From contig CAZMTP010000009.1 of assembly GCA_964569185.1 (NCBI GenBank), positions 1 to 36,698 of the forward strand: a stretch of DNA of 36,698 nt. The letters run 5' to 3'. The DNA is from DATIJP01 sp964569185 (GTDB taxonomy: Bacteria > Chlamydiota > Chlamydiia > Chlamydiales > Rhabdochlamydiaceae). The notes below the pieces were generated by a model. The model was not told the DNA's origin and did no database searches. It worked only from the letters and a program-made list of their open reading frames with translations. The position numbers and the translations under genes were made by a program. Below are positions 14,689 to 22,454 of this stretch, in pieces. Each line of letters opens with the position of its first letter. Position 1 is the stretch's first letter.

Positions 14689-17322
14689 ATGGAGTGGCAC
14701 TCTCTTTCAATCTCAGAAATCGTCTCTCTGTTGCATTCAGATCTCAATGGCTTAAACGAAGAGGAGGTGCAAAACCGTGCGCTTCAATTTGGTTCTAACC
14801 AATTAATTTCACGCAAAGGGCCGTCTCTTTACCTGCTTTTTGCCAAGCAATTTGCAAATCCTCTAGTCTTTATTTTAATTGCCGCCACTATTGTAAAATT
14901 TTCAGTTGGTAATATTGCAGATGGCGCTGTGCTCTCAGGCACCATTTTTGTGATGGCCTTTATTGGTTTTCTGCAGGAATCAAAAGCAGAAAAAGCGATG
15001 CATGCACTAAAACAGCTCTCTTCCCCCAAATCAAAAGTCAAAAGAAATGGCAAATTGGAACTGATCCCCTCTTCCCAGATTGTGCCAGGCGATATCATTG
15101 TTTTAGAACCCGGCGATAAAGTTCCAGCGGATGCCCGGTTAATCGAAGTCGCGAATTTTAAGATCAATGAATCGGTTCTTACTGGGGAATCTCTGGCTGT
15201 GGAAAAACAGGTCCACCCAATACCAGGTCAAGCGGCTTTAGCTGAGCGGCGCAATATGATCTACACAGGAACGATTGCCTGTACGGGGCGGGCCAAAGCA
15301 ATCGTTGTCAGCACTGGAATGTCCACAGAAATTGGTAAAATCGCTGCTAGCATCGTAGAAATCAAACCTTTGAAAACGCCCTTACAAAAAAGTATCCAAG
15401 CCATTGGCGGTTGGATGATTCTGATTGTCTTTTGCTCTATTTTTATCTTCACAGCAATCAGCTTTTACAGAGGCATGGGCTGGATGGAGGTCTTTTTACT
15501 GGCGATCTCCGCTGCTGTCTCTGCAATTCCTGAAGGCTTGCCCGTTGCTGTCACTGTGGTGCTGGCAGCCGGAATGAACGCCATGGCAAAAAGAAATGCG
15601 ATCGTCCGAAAATTAGTCGCTGTTGAGACTTTGGGTTCCACTACTGTGATCTGTTCGGACAAGACTGGAACACTCACTTTAAACCAGATGACAGTGAAAA
15701 ACATCTTTTCTTTTGGGAAACCAGAACTTTTAAAACAGATCTTGGAAATTGGCGCTCTCTGCAACGATGCGAGAATCAAAAAAGAGGATGGTCAAGACCA
15801 CTATGCAGTGATTGGAGATTCTACCGAAGGCGCTCTCTTGATCGCAGCGGAAAAGTCAGGGTTTGATTTGGCACAGCTCTCTTTTGCCTTTCCCCGTATC
15901 GATGAGATTCCGTTTCAAAGTGAAAGCCGTTTTATGGCCACACTTCATACATCCCCAGCAGGCAAAATAGTCCTTGTGAAAGGCGCCCCAGAAAAAATCC
16001 TCTCTTTTTGCGCCCCTCTAAAAGAACAGGAAAAAGAAGCAGTTGCCCAGGTCATGGAAAAAATGACTCAAGATGCTTTAAGACTGCTGGCGGTGGGCTA
16101 TTGTGATTTTCCTGCAGATGCCTCCCGCTTGACCGAAGACTCGTTTAAGGGACGACTGATTTTCACTGGGATTGTGGGCATCCAAGATCCTCCTCGAGAA
16201 GAGGCGATTAAAGCGATTGCTGCCTGCAAAGACGCGGGCATCAAAGTAGTGATGGTGACCGGCGACAACAAAATGACAGCCGCTGCAATTGCCCAACAAT
16301 TAGGCATTTCAAATAATGGGGCGATCAGCGGCGAAGAGTTGGAAAAAATGAGTGATCAGGAACTGAAGGAGAAAATTGTCCATTGTTCTGTTTTTGCCCG
16401 TGTTGAGCCACTACACAAATTAAAAATTGTGGAAGCGTACCAATCTCTTGGTCATATCGTCGCCATGACAGGGGATGGGGTAAACGATGCCCCTGCACTA
16501 GAGGCTGCCAATATTGGAGTGGCTATGGGTGTTTCGGGTACTGAAGTGGCCAAAGAAGCTTCTGATATCGTTTTATCCGATGATAATTTTGCCTCCGTTG
16601 TGGCAGCTGTAGAAGAAGGCAGAGCCATCTTTAATCGATTGCGCAATGTGTGTGCCTTCCTACTTACCACCTGCTTTGGTGAACTCTTAGGACTTACTCT
16701 ATGTGTGCTATTCACAGGACTGGCGCCTCTTGTTCCACTGCAAATTTTATGGATTAATCTAGTCACCGGTGTGATCATTGCTGTGCCTTTAGGGTTGGAA
16801 CCTAAAACGGGCAAAGAGCTGAAACAGCCGCCGCGCAATCCTAAAGTGGAGCTTATTTTTCCTGGAATGAAGTACCGGATCGGATTTTTAGCCACGATGC
16901 TTTCCTTGAGTATCTTTTTTGTATTTAAATTTGCACTGGCCACAAGCGATCTGGCTACCGCACGCACCATGATCCTTTGCAATGTGATCTTTTTTGAATG
17001 GCTCATCGCATTCAATGTGCGCTCTGATGAAATCACTATCTTAAAGCTTGGAGTGCTTAAAAATATTCCACTGATTGTGGCGATTGCTGCTGCCTTTGTG
17101 CTACAGGTGCTGATTTTGCACCTTCCCTTCTTTCAGTCCCATTTTGCGACCGTTCCCTTGGCCTATCCTCAATGGATGATTGCTCTATTTCCAAGTTTTA
17201 TCATCTTTATTCTGGAAAGTGTGCGAAAGCTGCTATTTCCTACCCTATTTAGCAAAGGTAAATGGCAGCTTGAGAGCCCACTGAAACAAAATCGGGCTGA
17301 AGCAACTGAAAATGTCGAATAA
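14689..17322 (+). CDS. P2-type cation-transporting ATPase (Ca2+-ATPase-like)
   Basis: ATP-driven cation pump of 877 residues with the full set of P-type motifs: TGES (165-168) in the actuator domain, the phosphorylated Asp324 in CSDKTGTLT, KGAPE in the nucleotide domain, TGD, and GDGVNDAPAL (595 onward). An N-terminal cation-ATPase domain (LSISEIVSLLHSD) and about ten membrane helices complete it. Helix M4 has PEGLP (281-285), as in calcium pumps. In M6, however, the usual NxxTD reads N690-L-V-T-G694, so the acidic residue that contacts both calcium ions in SERCA is missing. Ion specificity is therefore open. It is divergent from the SPKK protein and convergent with the DUF3096 gene, from which it is separated by 2 nt. 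Confidence 0.93.
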   Translation: MEWHSLSISEIVSLLHSDLNGLNEEEVQNRALQFGSNQLISRKGPSLYLLFAKQFANPLVFILIAATIVKFSVGNIADGAVLSGTIFVMAFIGFLQESKAEKAMHALKQLSSPKSKVKRNGKLELIPSSQIVPGDIIVLEPGDKVPADARLIEVANFKINESVLTGESLAVEKQVHPIPGQAALAERRNMIYTGTIACTGRAKAIVVSTGMSTEIGKIAASIVEIKPLKTPLQKSIQAIGGWMILIVFCSIFIFTAISFYRGMGWMEVFLLAISAAVSAIPEGLPVAVTVVLAAGMNAMAKRNAIVRKLVAVETLGSTTVICSDKTGTLTLNQMTVKNIFSFGKPELLKQILEIGALCNDARIKKEDGQDHYAVIGDSTEGALLIAAEKSGFDLAQLSFAFPRIDEIPFQSESRFMATLHTSPAGKIVLVKGAPEKILSFCAPLKEQEKEAVAQVMEKMTQDALRLLAVGYCDFPADASRLTEDSFKGRLIFTGIVGIQDPPREEAIKAIAACKDAGIKVVMVTGDNKMTAAAIAQQLGISNNGAISGEELEKMSDQELKEKIVHCSVFARVEPLHKLKIVEAYQSLGHIVAMTGDGVNDAPALEAANIGVAMGVSGTEVAKEASDIVLSDDNFASVVAAVEEGRAIFNRLRNVCAFLLTTCFGELLGLTLCVLFTGLAPLVPLQILWINLVTGVIIAVPLGLEPKTGKELKQPPRNPKVELIFPGMKYRIGFLATMLSLSIFFVFKFALATSDLATARTMILCNVIFFEWLIAFNVRSDEITILKLGVLKNIPLIVAIAAAFVLQVLILHLPFFQSHFATVPLAYPQWMIALFPSFIIFILESVRKLLFPTLFSKGKWQLESPLKQNRAEATENVE

Positions 17323-17324
17323 CT

Positions 17325-17465
17325 CTAGAAGCGGCCAAAGATACCGACGACCCCGATCAGGATCAGATAGATGGCCACAATATAGTTAAGAATTGCAGGA
17401 AAAATCAAAATCAAAATGCCAGCAATCAATGAGACTACTGGACCTAAAAGTGGATGGATAACCAT
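17325..17465 (-). CDS. DUF3096 small membrane protein
   Basis: A 46-residue protein almost entirely membrane-embedded: MVIHPLLGPVVSLIAG, then LILIFPAILNYIVAIYLILI, ending GIFGRF. It fits the DUF3096 family of tiny two-helix proteins with a central Pro and the NYIVAIYL motif. The Shine-Dalgarno site is excellent (AAGGAG, 7 nt before ATG). It lies 41 nt downstream of the His-rich lipoprotein gene in the same direction and is probably cotranscribed with it. Function of the family is unknown. Confidence 0.85.
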   Translation of the reverse strand: MVIHPLLGPVVSLIAGILILIFPAILNYIVAIYLILIGVVGIFGRF

Positions 17466-17506
17466 TTTTTTCTCCTTCTTAAAAAACATAAGTAAAAACC
17501 TAAATT

Positions 17507-17911
17507 TTAGTGGTGATGCCCGCCGCCATGGTGTCCGCCGCCGCCGTGACGACCCGCGGCGCCGGGCTGGCCCGCCCGCCCGGGCAGGCCCCCCCGCCCC
17601 GGGGGGGCCACGCGAGGGGTGAAANNNNNNNNNNGATGGCCCCCTCCGCCATGATGCCCGCCGCCACCGTGATGTCCCCCTCCGCCATGGTGACCATGAT
17701 GATGGTGAAAATCCCCCTCATTGCTATACCAGACTCCCCAATAGTAACCAGGGCCGGTCCAATAATATTCGGGATAGTAGCTACCATAATAATCAGAATA
17801 GTAATAAGCATCGGTTCCGCTCACTGAAGGCGGAATTCCCATCGACCCTGAATTGTCACAAGCAGAAAAGGCACTTAAAAGGCCTAATGCTAAGAGTAAA
17901 TTTTTTTTCAT
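17507..17911 (-). CDS. His/Gly/Tyr-rich lipoprotein, metal-binding candidate (contains assembly gap)
   Basis: The start has a strong site (GAGGAA before ATG). The N-terminus is MKKNLLLALGLLSAFSACDNS, a lipoprotein signal with an FSAC box that would acylate Cys18 or so. A Tyr-rich stretch (YYYSDYYGSYYPEYYW) leads into HHHHGHHGGGG repeats, which should chelate Ni, Zn or Cu. Ten Ns (17625-17634) interrupt the gene. The 75 bases to their left are extremely GC-rich and translate to a Pro/Gly/Arg segment unlike the HHGGGG repeats around it, so this part and the true length are unreliable. The reading frame across the gap is an assumption. Gene ends HHGGGHHH. Neighbouring a cation ATPase and DUF3096, it may handle metals. 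Confidence 0.7.
   Translation of the reverse strand: MKKNLLLALGLLSAFSACDNSGSMGIPPSVSGTDAYYYSDYYGSYYPEYYWTGPGYYWGVWYSNEGDFHHHHGHHGGGGHHGGGGHHGGGGHXXXXFTPRVAPPGRGGLPGRAGQPGAAGRHGGGGHHGGGHHH
17625..17634. other. assembly gap (10 N)
   Basis: Ten ambiguous bases sit inside a Gly/His repeat region, beside a GC-rich low-complexity block (about 17551-17624). The repeat probably collapsed or was misassembled; the real gap size is unknown. Confidence 0.99.
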
Positions 17912-18062
17912 TTTATTTCCTCATAGAGCTATTAATCCCCTATTAACAGGAGCGTCTTTTAATAAAAAGCCATTTTTAAAAAATTTTTTTTATGTTGTTG
18001 TGAATTTCTGTTTTCTTTGAAATGTTTTTTCGTTTAAAATCCCCCGGTCAAAAAGGTTATTA

Positions 18063-19271
18063 ATGACTCCTCCCATCACAGCAGATATAAATCAATTTAA
18101 AGCTTCATTGAATAGCTATGCATCATGGACATATGAAACAGCAAAACCATTCAATAAGCGTATTATTAAACATATTGAAAGCATTGACCCTAAAATTTCT
18201 ACGCCTCAAAAGGTCCTTGGACCCTTTCAAAAACATCGCCTGGCGCTTCCTATTCCCATCCGCGAAGAACGAAGCAGGGCCGATTTTAATGTCTTCACAA
18301 CCCGTATTAAGGGAGCTGTTGATATAAAAACGCGACACCGTTTCATTACTGTCCAGGATAAATTACAGTTTGATTCCACTACTATTTGTGCTCTAGTCCG
18401 CTTGCGCCCAACAACATTTACATCCACTAGTTGTGACAGCCTTTTTATTAATGGAATGCAGCGCTGTCTTCGACAAGGAGATGCTCTTAAAGAAGGGGAT
18501 ATTATTTGCACGCAAACTGAAGGTAAAACTTTATTGTATTGGTTTACAGTCGGACAAAATGGCCTTGTTACTCCGTATGACTCTATGTTTCCAAAGCCGC
18601 TTTTTTCTAGAAGCCCCGAAGCGATCAAACAAACAGAAGAGGTTTTAAGAAAACAACACTTTTTGAAAGATAATCCTGCGGATGTGGAATTGACTAGTCA
18701 TCCACTCGCAGTGGAATTTAGCGAACCCTTTACGAACGGCTTTATTTTTTTCCCTTTTCTTTATACATGGAACGATCCCGAAAGATTAAAACTGGGCATT
18801 CTGAAGTCTTTAAAAGAAGACGGGCAGATTGTCGTTGATTTAGAAAAGGATAAACTCCTCTCATCAGTGATTAACTACCTTGAGAAAGAATTTGAAATAA
18901 TGAAATATACTGACACGCAGAAATTATTTCGTCTTTATCAATTTATTTTATCCTCAATCGAATCTTGTGATCTATGCAATTTCAATGCACTGAAAAAACA
19001 CTATTATTATCTTGGTGAATTTTTAAGATTTGGAATGGGGGAATGTAGCCATTTTGCGCTCTTGTTTAAAGTGATGGCAGACCAATTGAAACTTTCTAAC
19101 GCCATGATTTTAGCCCAGATTCCTACTTCCTCTGAAACCCATGCCTGGAATATTGCATTTATCGATGGCAAACGTTACTTAATAGATATTAACTTTAATC
19201 ATCTTTTCTTAATGGACGAGCCTCCAAACAAAGAATGGGCCGCTTATTATGGGTTGCGCAGCTCTGCCTGA
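18063..19271 (+). CDS. transglutaminase-like (papain-fold) protein
   Basis: 402 residues, ATG 18063 with AAAAGG upstream. The C-terminal quarter has a transglutaminase-like catalytic triad: Cys328 in GMGECSHFALLFKVMADQ, His360 in SETHAWNIAF, Asp375 in YLIDINFNH, spaced as in that superfamily. Members are peptidases, amidases or crosslinking enzymes. The N-terminal 250 residues (SLNSYASWTYETAKPFNKR onward) match nothing I recognise. No signal peptide or membrane segment is seen, so the protein is cytosolic or exported by a specialised system. An intracellular-bacterium effector is plausible but unproved. Its last 25 nt overlap the convergent Nudix gene. Confidence 0.75.
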   Translation: MTPPITADINQFKASLNSYASWTYETAKPFNKRIIKHIESIDPKISTPQKVLGPFQKHRLALPIPIREERSRADFNVFTTRIKGAVDIKTRHRFITVQDKLQFDSTTICALVRLRPTTFTSTSCDSLFINGMQRCLRQGDALKEGDIICTQTEGKTLLYWFTVGQNGLVTPYDSMFPKPLFSRSPEAIKQTEEVLRKQHFLKDNPADVELTSHPLAVEFSEPFTNGFIFFPFLYTWNDPERLKLGILKSLKEDGQIVVDLEKDKLLSSVINYLEKEFEIMKYTDTQKLFRLYQFILSSIESCDLCNFNALKKHYYYLGEFLRFGMGECSHFALLFKVMADQLKLSNAMILAQIPTSSETHAWNIAFIDGKRYLIDINFNHLFLMDEPPNKEWAAYYGLRSSA

Positions 19272-20008
19272 AAGAGAGCAAACGCTAAAAAAGGATCGCG
19301 CAGAGGGATTTTTGCCCCGCTGTTTTTTTCTATTAAATATCCATCGATATAGCCCTGCTTTAATTCTTGCACTGAAAATGCTTCGATCGAAGCAATAGCC
19401 TCCGATTCTTCTGGGGTGGCCTCTTCTTTAGCCACTACTTTGGCACTATAAATCGGCACCACCGTATTGGTCATGCCTGTATCCAGAGCCATAGTTCCTA
19501 AAAGAGAGAGCTGGTCCACCACCATTCCTGTTTCTTCTTTAGCTTCCCGTATCGCTACAGCTTGCGTGCTTTCCTCTGGATTAGCGCCCCCGCGTGGCAG
19601 CTCATATTCCCAAGAACGTGTGCAATGGCGGTATTGCCGCACGAGCACAATGCGCCCATCTGGGAGTATTGGCATCACAGCTGCAGGACAGAGCCCTTTT
19701 AAAGCCTGCTGATTCAATATTCTTCCATAGATCCCATCTTTGCCGCTTGGAAAATGGACCGCATCATTAATCCAGATCCAATACTTGTCCTGTGCTACAA
19801 TCCCCACCTTTCGGCCCATTATTTTTTCCAGTTTTTCCATCGTTTCTTGATCTGTAATGATCTCAATTTCTCCTTGAGCCACATTGCCTAAAGGTTTTAA
19901 AACTTCATATTGCTTTAAATATTGTAAATAGAGCGCTTTATCCCCTTCTGCCCAAAGAGTGTGAAGGGAAAGGACACAAACAATTAAAAACTTTTTCATA
20001 ACCCTCAT
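19247..20008 (-). CDS. exported Nudix hydrolase (ADP-ribose pyrophosphatase-like)
   Basis: 253 residues from ATG 20008; a second ATG at 19999 (MKKFLIVCVLS) starts just before the signal peptide and has a slightly better leader. The first 20 residues are a Sec signal peptide (CVLSLHTLWA). The Nudix box is exact: Gly140-x5-Glu146-x7-Arg154-Glu-Ala-Lys-Glu-Glu-Thr-Gly161, preceded by WEYELPRGG as in ADP-ribose pyrophosphatases. It would hydrolyse nucleoside diphosphate derivatives, but in the periplasm, where such substrates are scarce; the role is unclear. YchJ lies 7 nt upstream in the same direction, so they form an operon. Confidence 0.87.
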   Translation of the reverse strand: MRVMKKFLIVCVLSLHTLWAEGDKALYLQYLKQYEVLKPLGNVAQGEIEIITDQETMEKLEKIMGRKVGIVAQDKYWIWINDAVHFPSGKDGIYGRILNQQALKGLCPAAVMPILPDGRIVLVRQYRHCTRSWEYELPRGGANPEESTQAVAIREAKEETGMVVDQLSLLGTMALDTGMTNTVVPIYSAKVVAKEEATPEESEAIASIEAFSVQELKQGYIDGYLIEKNSGAKIPLRDPFLAFALFQAELRNP

Positions 20009-20015
20009 TAAGTAA

Positions 20016-20423
20016 CTATTTTTTGCTCATCTCACCAGAGAGATAAAGCCAATGACCATCCACTTTAATAAAATGACTCTTTTCTGTGAAAGAAGCGTCG
20101 TGACCATTTTGCTTTAAATAAGCAGCAAAAGTCACAGTGGCTTTGGTATCTCTATCGACAAATTCTAAAATCTTTAGCCCTTCAAAAGCAGTTTTCTGTG
20201 AGAAATCTAATATCCCACGTGCCCATTCTTTGACCTGTGTTGTGTAAGAAGGATTCTTGGGATGGGTCGTTTTAATAATATAATCGGGAAGACCCAAGGC
20301 ATAGGCAGCATAGCGCGAACGCATTAAAGCTAAGGCATTCTCTGGCTCTTTCCCTCTATGGTAGGGTCCGCAGCACTCTGTATAAGCCTTGCCACTATGG
20401 CAAGGGCAGCTTTTTGTATTCAT
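20016..20423 (-). CDS. ychJ: YchJ family protein (SEC-C motif, NTF2-like)
   Basis: 135-residue UPF0225/YchJ-type protein. The N-terminal SEC-C zinc motif is CPCHSGKAYTECCGPYH, followed by the hallmark ALMRSRYAAYALGLPDYI and an NTF2-like domain ending in HFIKVDGHWLYLSGE. E. coli YchJ has a second SEC-C motif at its C-terminus; this copy lacks it. Function in other bacteria is not established. It is the first gene of a two-gene operon with the exported Nudix hydrolase (7-nt spacing). Confidence 0.9.
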   Translation of the reverse strand: MNTKSCPCHSGKAYTECCGPYHRGKEPENALALMRSRYAAYALGLPDYIIKTTHPKNPSYTTQVKEWARGILDFSQKTAFEGLKILEFVDRDTKATVTFAAYLKQNGHDASFTEKSHFIKVDGHWLYLSGEMSKK

Positions 20424-20540
20424 AACATATTGATACTAAGAAAGATAATTATTTTCAACTCTCAAAAGTTTATTATTAAGTTTATTTGAATAAAATGTTA
20501 TAATAATTATTACAGTAATAATTAAATTAAGGTGATAATT

Positions 20541-20732
20541 ATGACAAAACCAATAACTAATACAATTCCTGCAATACAATCTAGAGTTGTAAGAACTGCT
20601 CCTTCTCTTTTAAGAACAGCAGGAAGAATGGCCCCCTTATTTGCAGCCTCTCTGGGCGCTGGACTTGCGATTACAGCTTCTTCTATGCAAGGAAGAAATT
20701 GCGCACCGATCCGCTCTAAAGCAGGTAAATAA
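20541..20732 (+). CDS. small putative membrane protein
   Basis: A 63-residue frame starting MTKPITNTIPAIQSRVV. The ATG has a Shine-Dalgarno-like AAGGTG six nt upstream, and a TATAAT box lies at 20499-20504. One hydrophobic stretch (MAPLFAASLGAGLAITASS) is flanked by basic residues (RTAGR and GRNCAPIRSKAGK). No family is known to me. An opposing 84-codon frame covers the same DNA but lacks initiation signals, so the plus-strand frame is preferred. Confidence 0.5.
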   Translation: MTKPITNTIPAIQSRVVRTAPSLLRTAGRMAPLFAASLGAGLAITASSMQGRNCAPIRSKAGK

Positions 20733-20778
20733 ACAGTTTTTCTTGCACTAAATTCTAAAAAAATCCATTTTTTCAATT

Positions 20779-21633
20779 ATGAGGAAGTGGATTTATTTTT
20801 GTGTCGTTTTTCTTTTCGGCATCAGTTTCTTATATCTATTACCAGCATCTAAATACCGTTATCAGTTAGCCGTTTGTGCCATGTTTAAAAACGAAGCGCC
20901 CTGGCTTAAAGAATGGATTGAGTACCACCATCTGTTAGGAGCGGACCATTTTTATCTCTACAATAACGACAGTACTGACAACTATGAACAGGTACTTGCT
21001 CCCTATATCAAAGAGGGCCTTGTAGAGTTGATTCAGTGGAGTTCTACCCCAGAGCACAAAATCTTAGATAATAAAGGCCCTGCACACGAACCCTATCAAA
21101 CAGCGGCCTACAACGACTGCTTCAAAAATCGTGCACTTGGGATTGCTAGATGGGTCGCTGTGATTGATATTGATGAGTTTATTGTCCCTGTTAAAGGGGC
21201 GCGCTCTTTTCAAACAATGCTACATCGCATGACAAAAGAAAACCGCGGAAGTGTCAAGCTGCATTGGAAATTGTTTGGAACTTCTAATATTTGGGAACTA
21301 TCGCCCAATATTCCGATGATACAACATTTGACCCGAAGAGCCCAAGATGATTACAAAGAAAATAAACAGGTCAAAAGCATCCATCGCCCAGAAGCGGTCG
21401 AGTTCTGTTTTATCCATCATGCGAAATTAAAAGAAGGCTACAAAAAGAAAAAGTTCTCCCCAGAGCAGTTCCGCGTTCACCATTATTGGACACGCTCTGA
21501 AAAGTGTTGCGCTGAAAAACGGGGCCTCACTAAGGAAAATGGGGAAGAATTCTTGAATGTGCTGAATAGCGTGGAAGATAAAACCATTTTTCAGTATCTT
21601 CCTGAGTTAAAAACTCGTCTACAAGTTGACTAA
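20779..21633 (+). CDS. family GT92 (DUF23-like) glycosyltransferase
   Basis: 284 residues. An N-terminal membrane anchor (WIYFCVVFLFGISFLYLLPA) is followed by the GT92 signature: AVCAMFKNEAPWLKEWIEYHHLLGADHFYLYNND, then WVAVIDIDEFIVP with the DxD metal motif, and a HHYWTRS-like C-terminal patch. GT92 enzymes in animals add galactose to glycans; bacterial copies decorate surface polysaccharides. The sugar and acceptor are unknown. The 3' end overlaps the uracil-DNA glycosylase start by 8 nt, so the pair is translated together despite unrelated roles. Confidence 0.87.
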   Translation: MRKWIYFCVVFLFGISFLYLLPASKYRYQLAVCAMFKNEAPWLKEWIEYHHLLGADHFYLYNNDSTDNYEQVLAPYIKEGLVELIQWSSTPEHKILDNKGPAHEPYQTAAYNDCFKNRALGIARWVAVIDIDEFIVPVKGARSFQTMLHRMTKENRGSVKLHWKLFGTSNIWELSPNIPMIQHLTRRAQDDYKENKQVKSIHRPEAVEFCFIHHAKLKEGYKKKKFSPEQFRVHHYWTRSEKCCAEKRGLTKENGEEFLNVLNSVEDKTIFQYLPELKTRLQVD

Positions 21634-22306
21634 CTATTCTTCATTTACTTCTCTGAGAAAGTGTATTGTGAATTGCCGCAAATGCAAGCGGCTGGTCCAT
21701 TATCGTGAACATGTTCCGGCTAAAAAAATCCATGAGCATGAGACCTACTGGAGGCGGCCTGTCCCGGGCTTTGGCGATGAAAAGGGCTGGCTTTTGATCG
21801 CAGGGCTGGCACCTGCGCCCCATGGAGGCAATCGCACCGGAAGAGTGTTCACGGGCGATGATTCGGGCCGTTTTCTGTTTAAAATGCTCCACAAAGAGGG
21901 GTTTGCTAATCAAGCACTTTCAGAAGCGCAGGGTGATGGATTAAAGTTGCATGGTTGTTATGTGACAGCGGCAGTCAAATGCACCCCGCCTCACCATAAA
22001 CCGTCCCCTCAAGAACTTTCCAATTGCAATGGATATTTCATTAATGAAATGCATCTTTTAAAGAATTTAAAAGCAGTGCTCGCACTTGGTAAATTTGCTT
22101 TCGATGCTTTTTTATTTTCAGCAAGGCAATTGGGCCACTCAACCAAAGGCATCCGTTTCCACTATGGCACAAAAGTAGAAATCGATGGCCTGCCTGTACT
22201 CTATGCCTGTTACCATCCTAGCCCTAGAAATACCAATACAGGCACATTGACAGAGGCGATGTTCTGCAAACTACTTAGGCAGATCCGAAAAGATATTACT
22301 TCTTAA
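21626..22306 (+). CDS. family 5 uracil-DNA glycosylase (UDGb type)
   Basis: Removes uracil and other deaminated bases from DNA at the start of base-excision repair. 226 residues from a TTG start that overlaps the preceding gene; the overlap suggests re-initiation. Motif A is GLAPAPHGGNRTGR, with VFTGDDSG following, and motif B is HPSPRNTNTG, both diagnostic of family 5. Cysteines at 17 and 20 (NCRKC), in VKCTPP and in SNCNGY fit the four ligands of the [4Fe-4S] cluster. The protein appears complete. Confidence 0.92.
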   Translation: MTNYSSFTSLRKCIVNCRKCKRLVHYREHVPAKKIHEHETYWRRPVPGFGDEKGWLLIAGLAPAPHGGNRTGRVFTGDDSGRFLFKMLHKEGFANQALSEAQGDGLKLHGCYVTAAVKCTPPHHKPSPQELSNCNGYFINEMHLLKNLKAVLALGKFAFDAFLFSARQLGHSTKGIRFHYGTKVEIDGLPVLYACYHPSPRNTNTGTLTEAMFCKLLRQIRKDITS

Positions 22307-22442
22307 CATTTAAAGAGCTTTCGGCAACGGTATCCGAATAAGGATTGTGGCGCCATTTGGTGACAAGGTCTTTGCGCGCGGCATAGATGCTATTCCCTTG
22401 GAGTGAGAAAGCAAGGAGAAGAAAAAAAAGGATCCATTTCAT
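22296..22442 (-). CDS. short exported peptide (48 aa), possible
   Basis: Reading leftward from ATG 22442: MKWILFFLLLAFSLQGNSIYA is a textbook signal peptide, then ARKDLVTKWRHNPYSDTVAE and a short tail. The mature peptide would be only about 27 residues and basic. There is no clear Shine-Dalgarno site. It lies between NagZ (divergent, 12 nt away) and the uracil-DNA glycosylase (11-nt convergent overlap) in an otherwise empty gap, which supports it being real. Family unknown. Confidence 0.42.
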   Translation of the reverse strand: MKWILFFLLLAFSLQGNSIYAARKDLVTKWRHNPYSDTVAESSLNVKK

Positions 22443-22454
22443 ACAATCGCCGTC

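Noticed and set aside
17551..17624. GC-rich block as a terminator or regulatory hairpin
   Set aside because: Composition and adjoining Ns point to assembly trouble inside the lipoprotein repeat; folding a doubtful sequence means little.
20522..20776. 84-codon minus frame opposite the small membrane protein
   Set aside because: No initiation signals, while the plus frame has an AAGGTG site and a TATAAT box.
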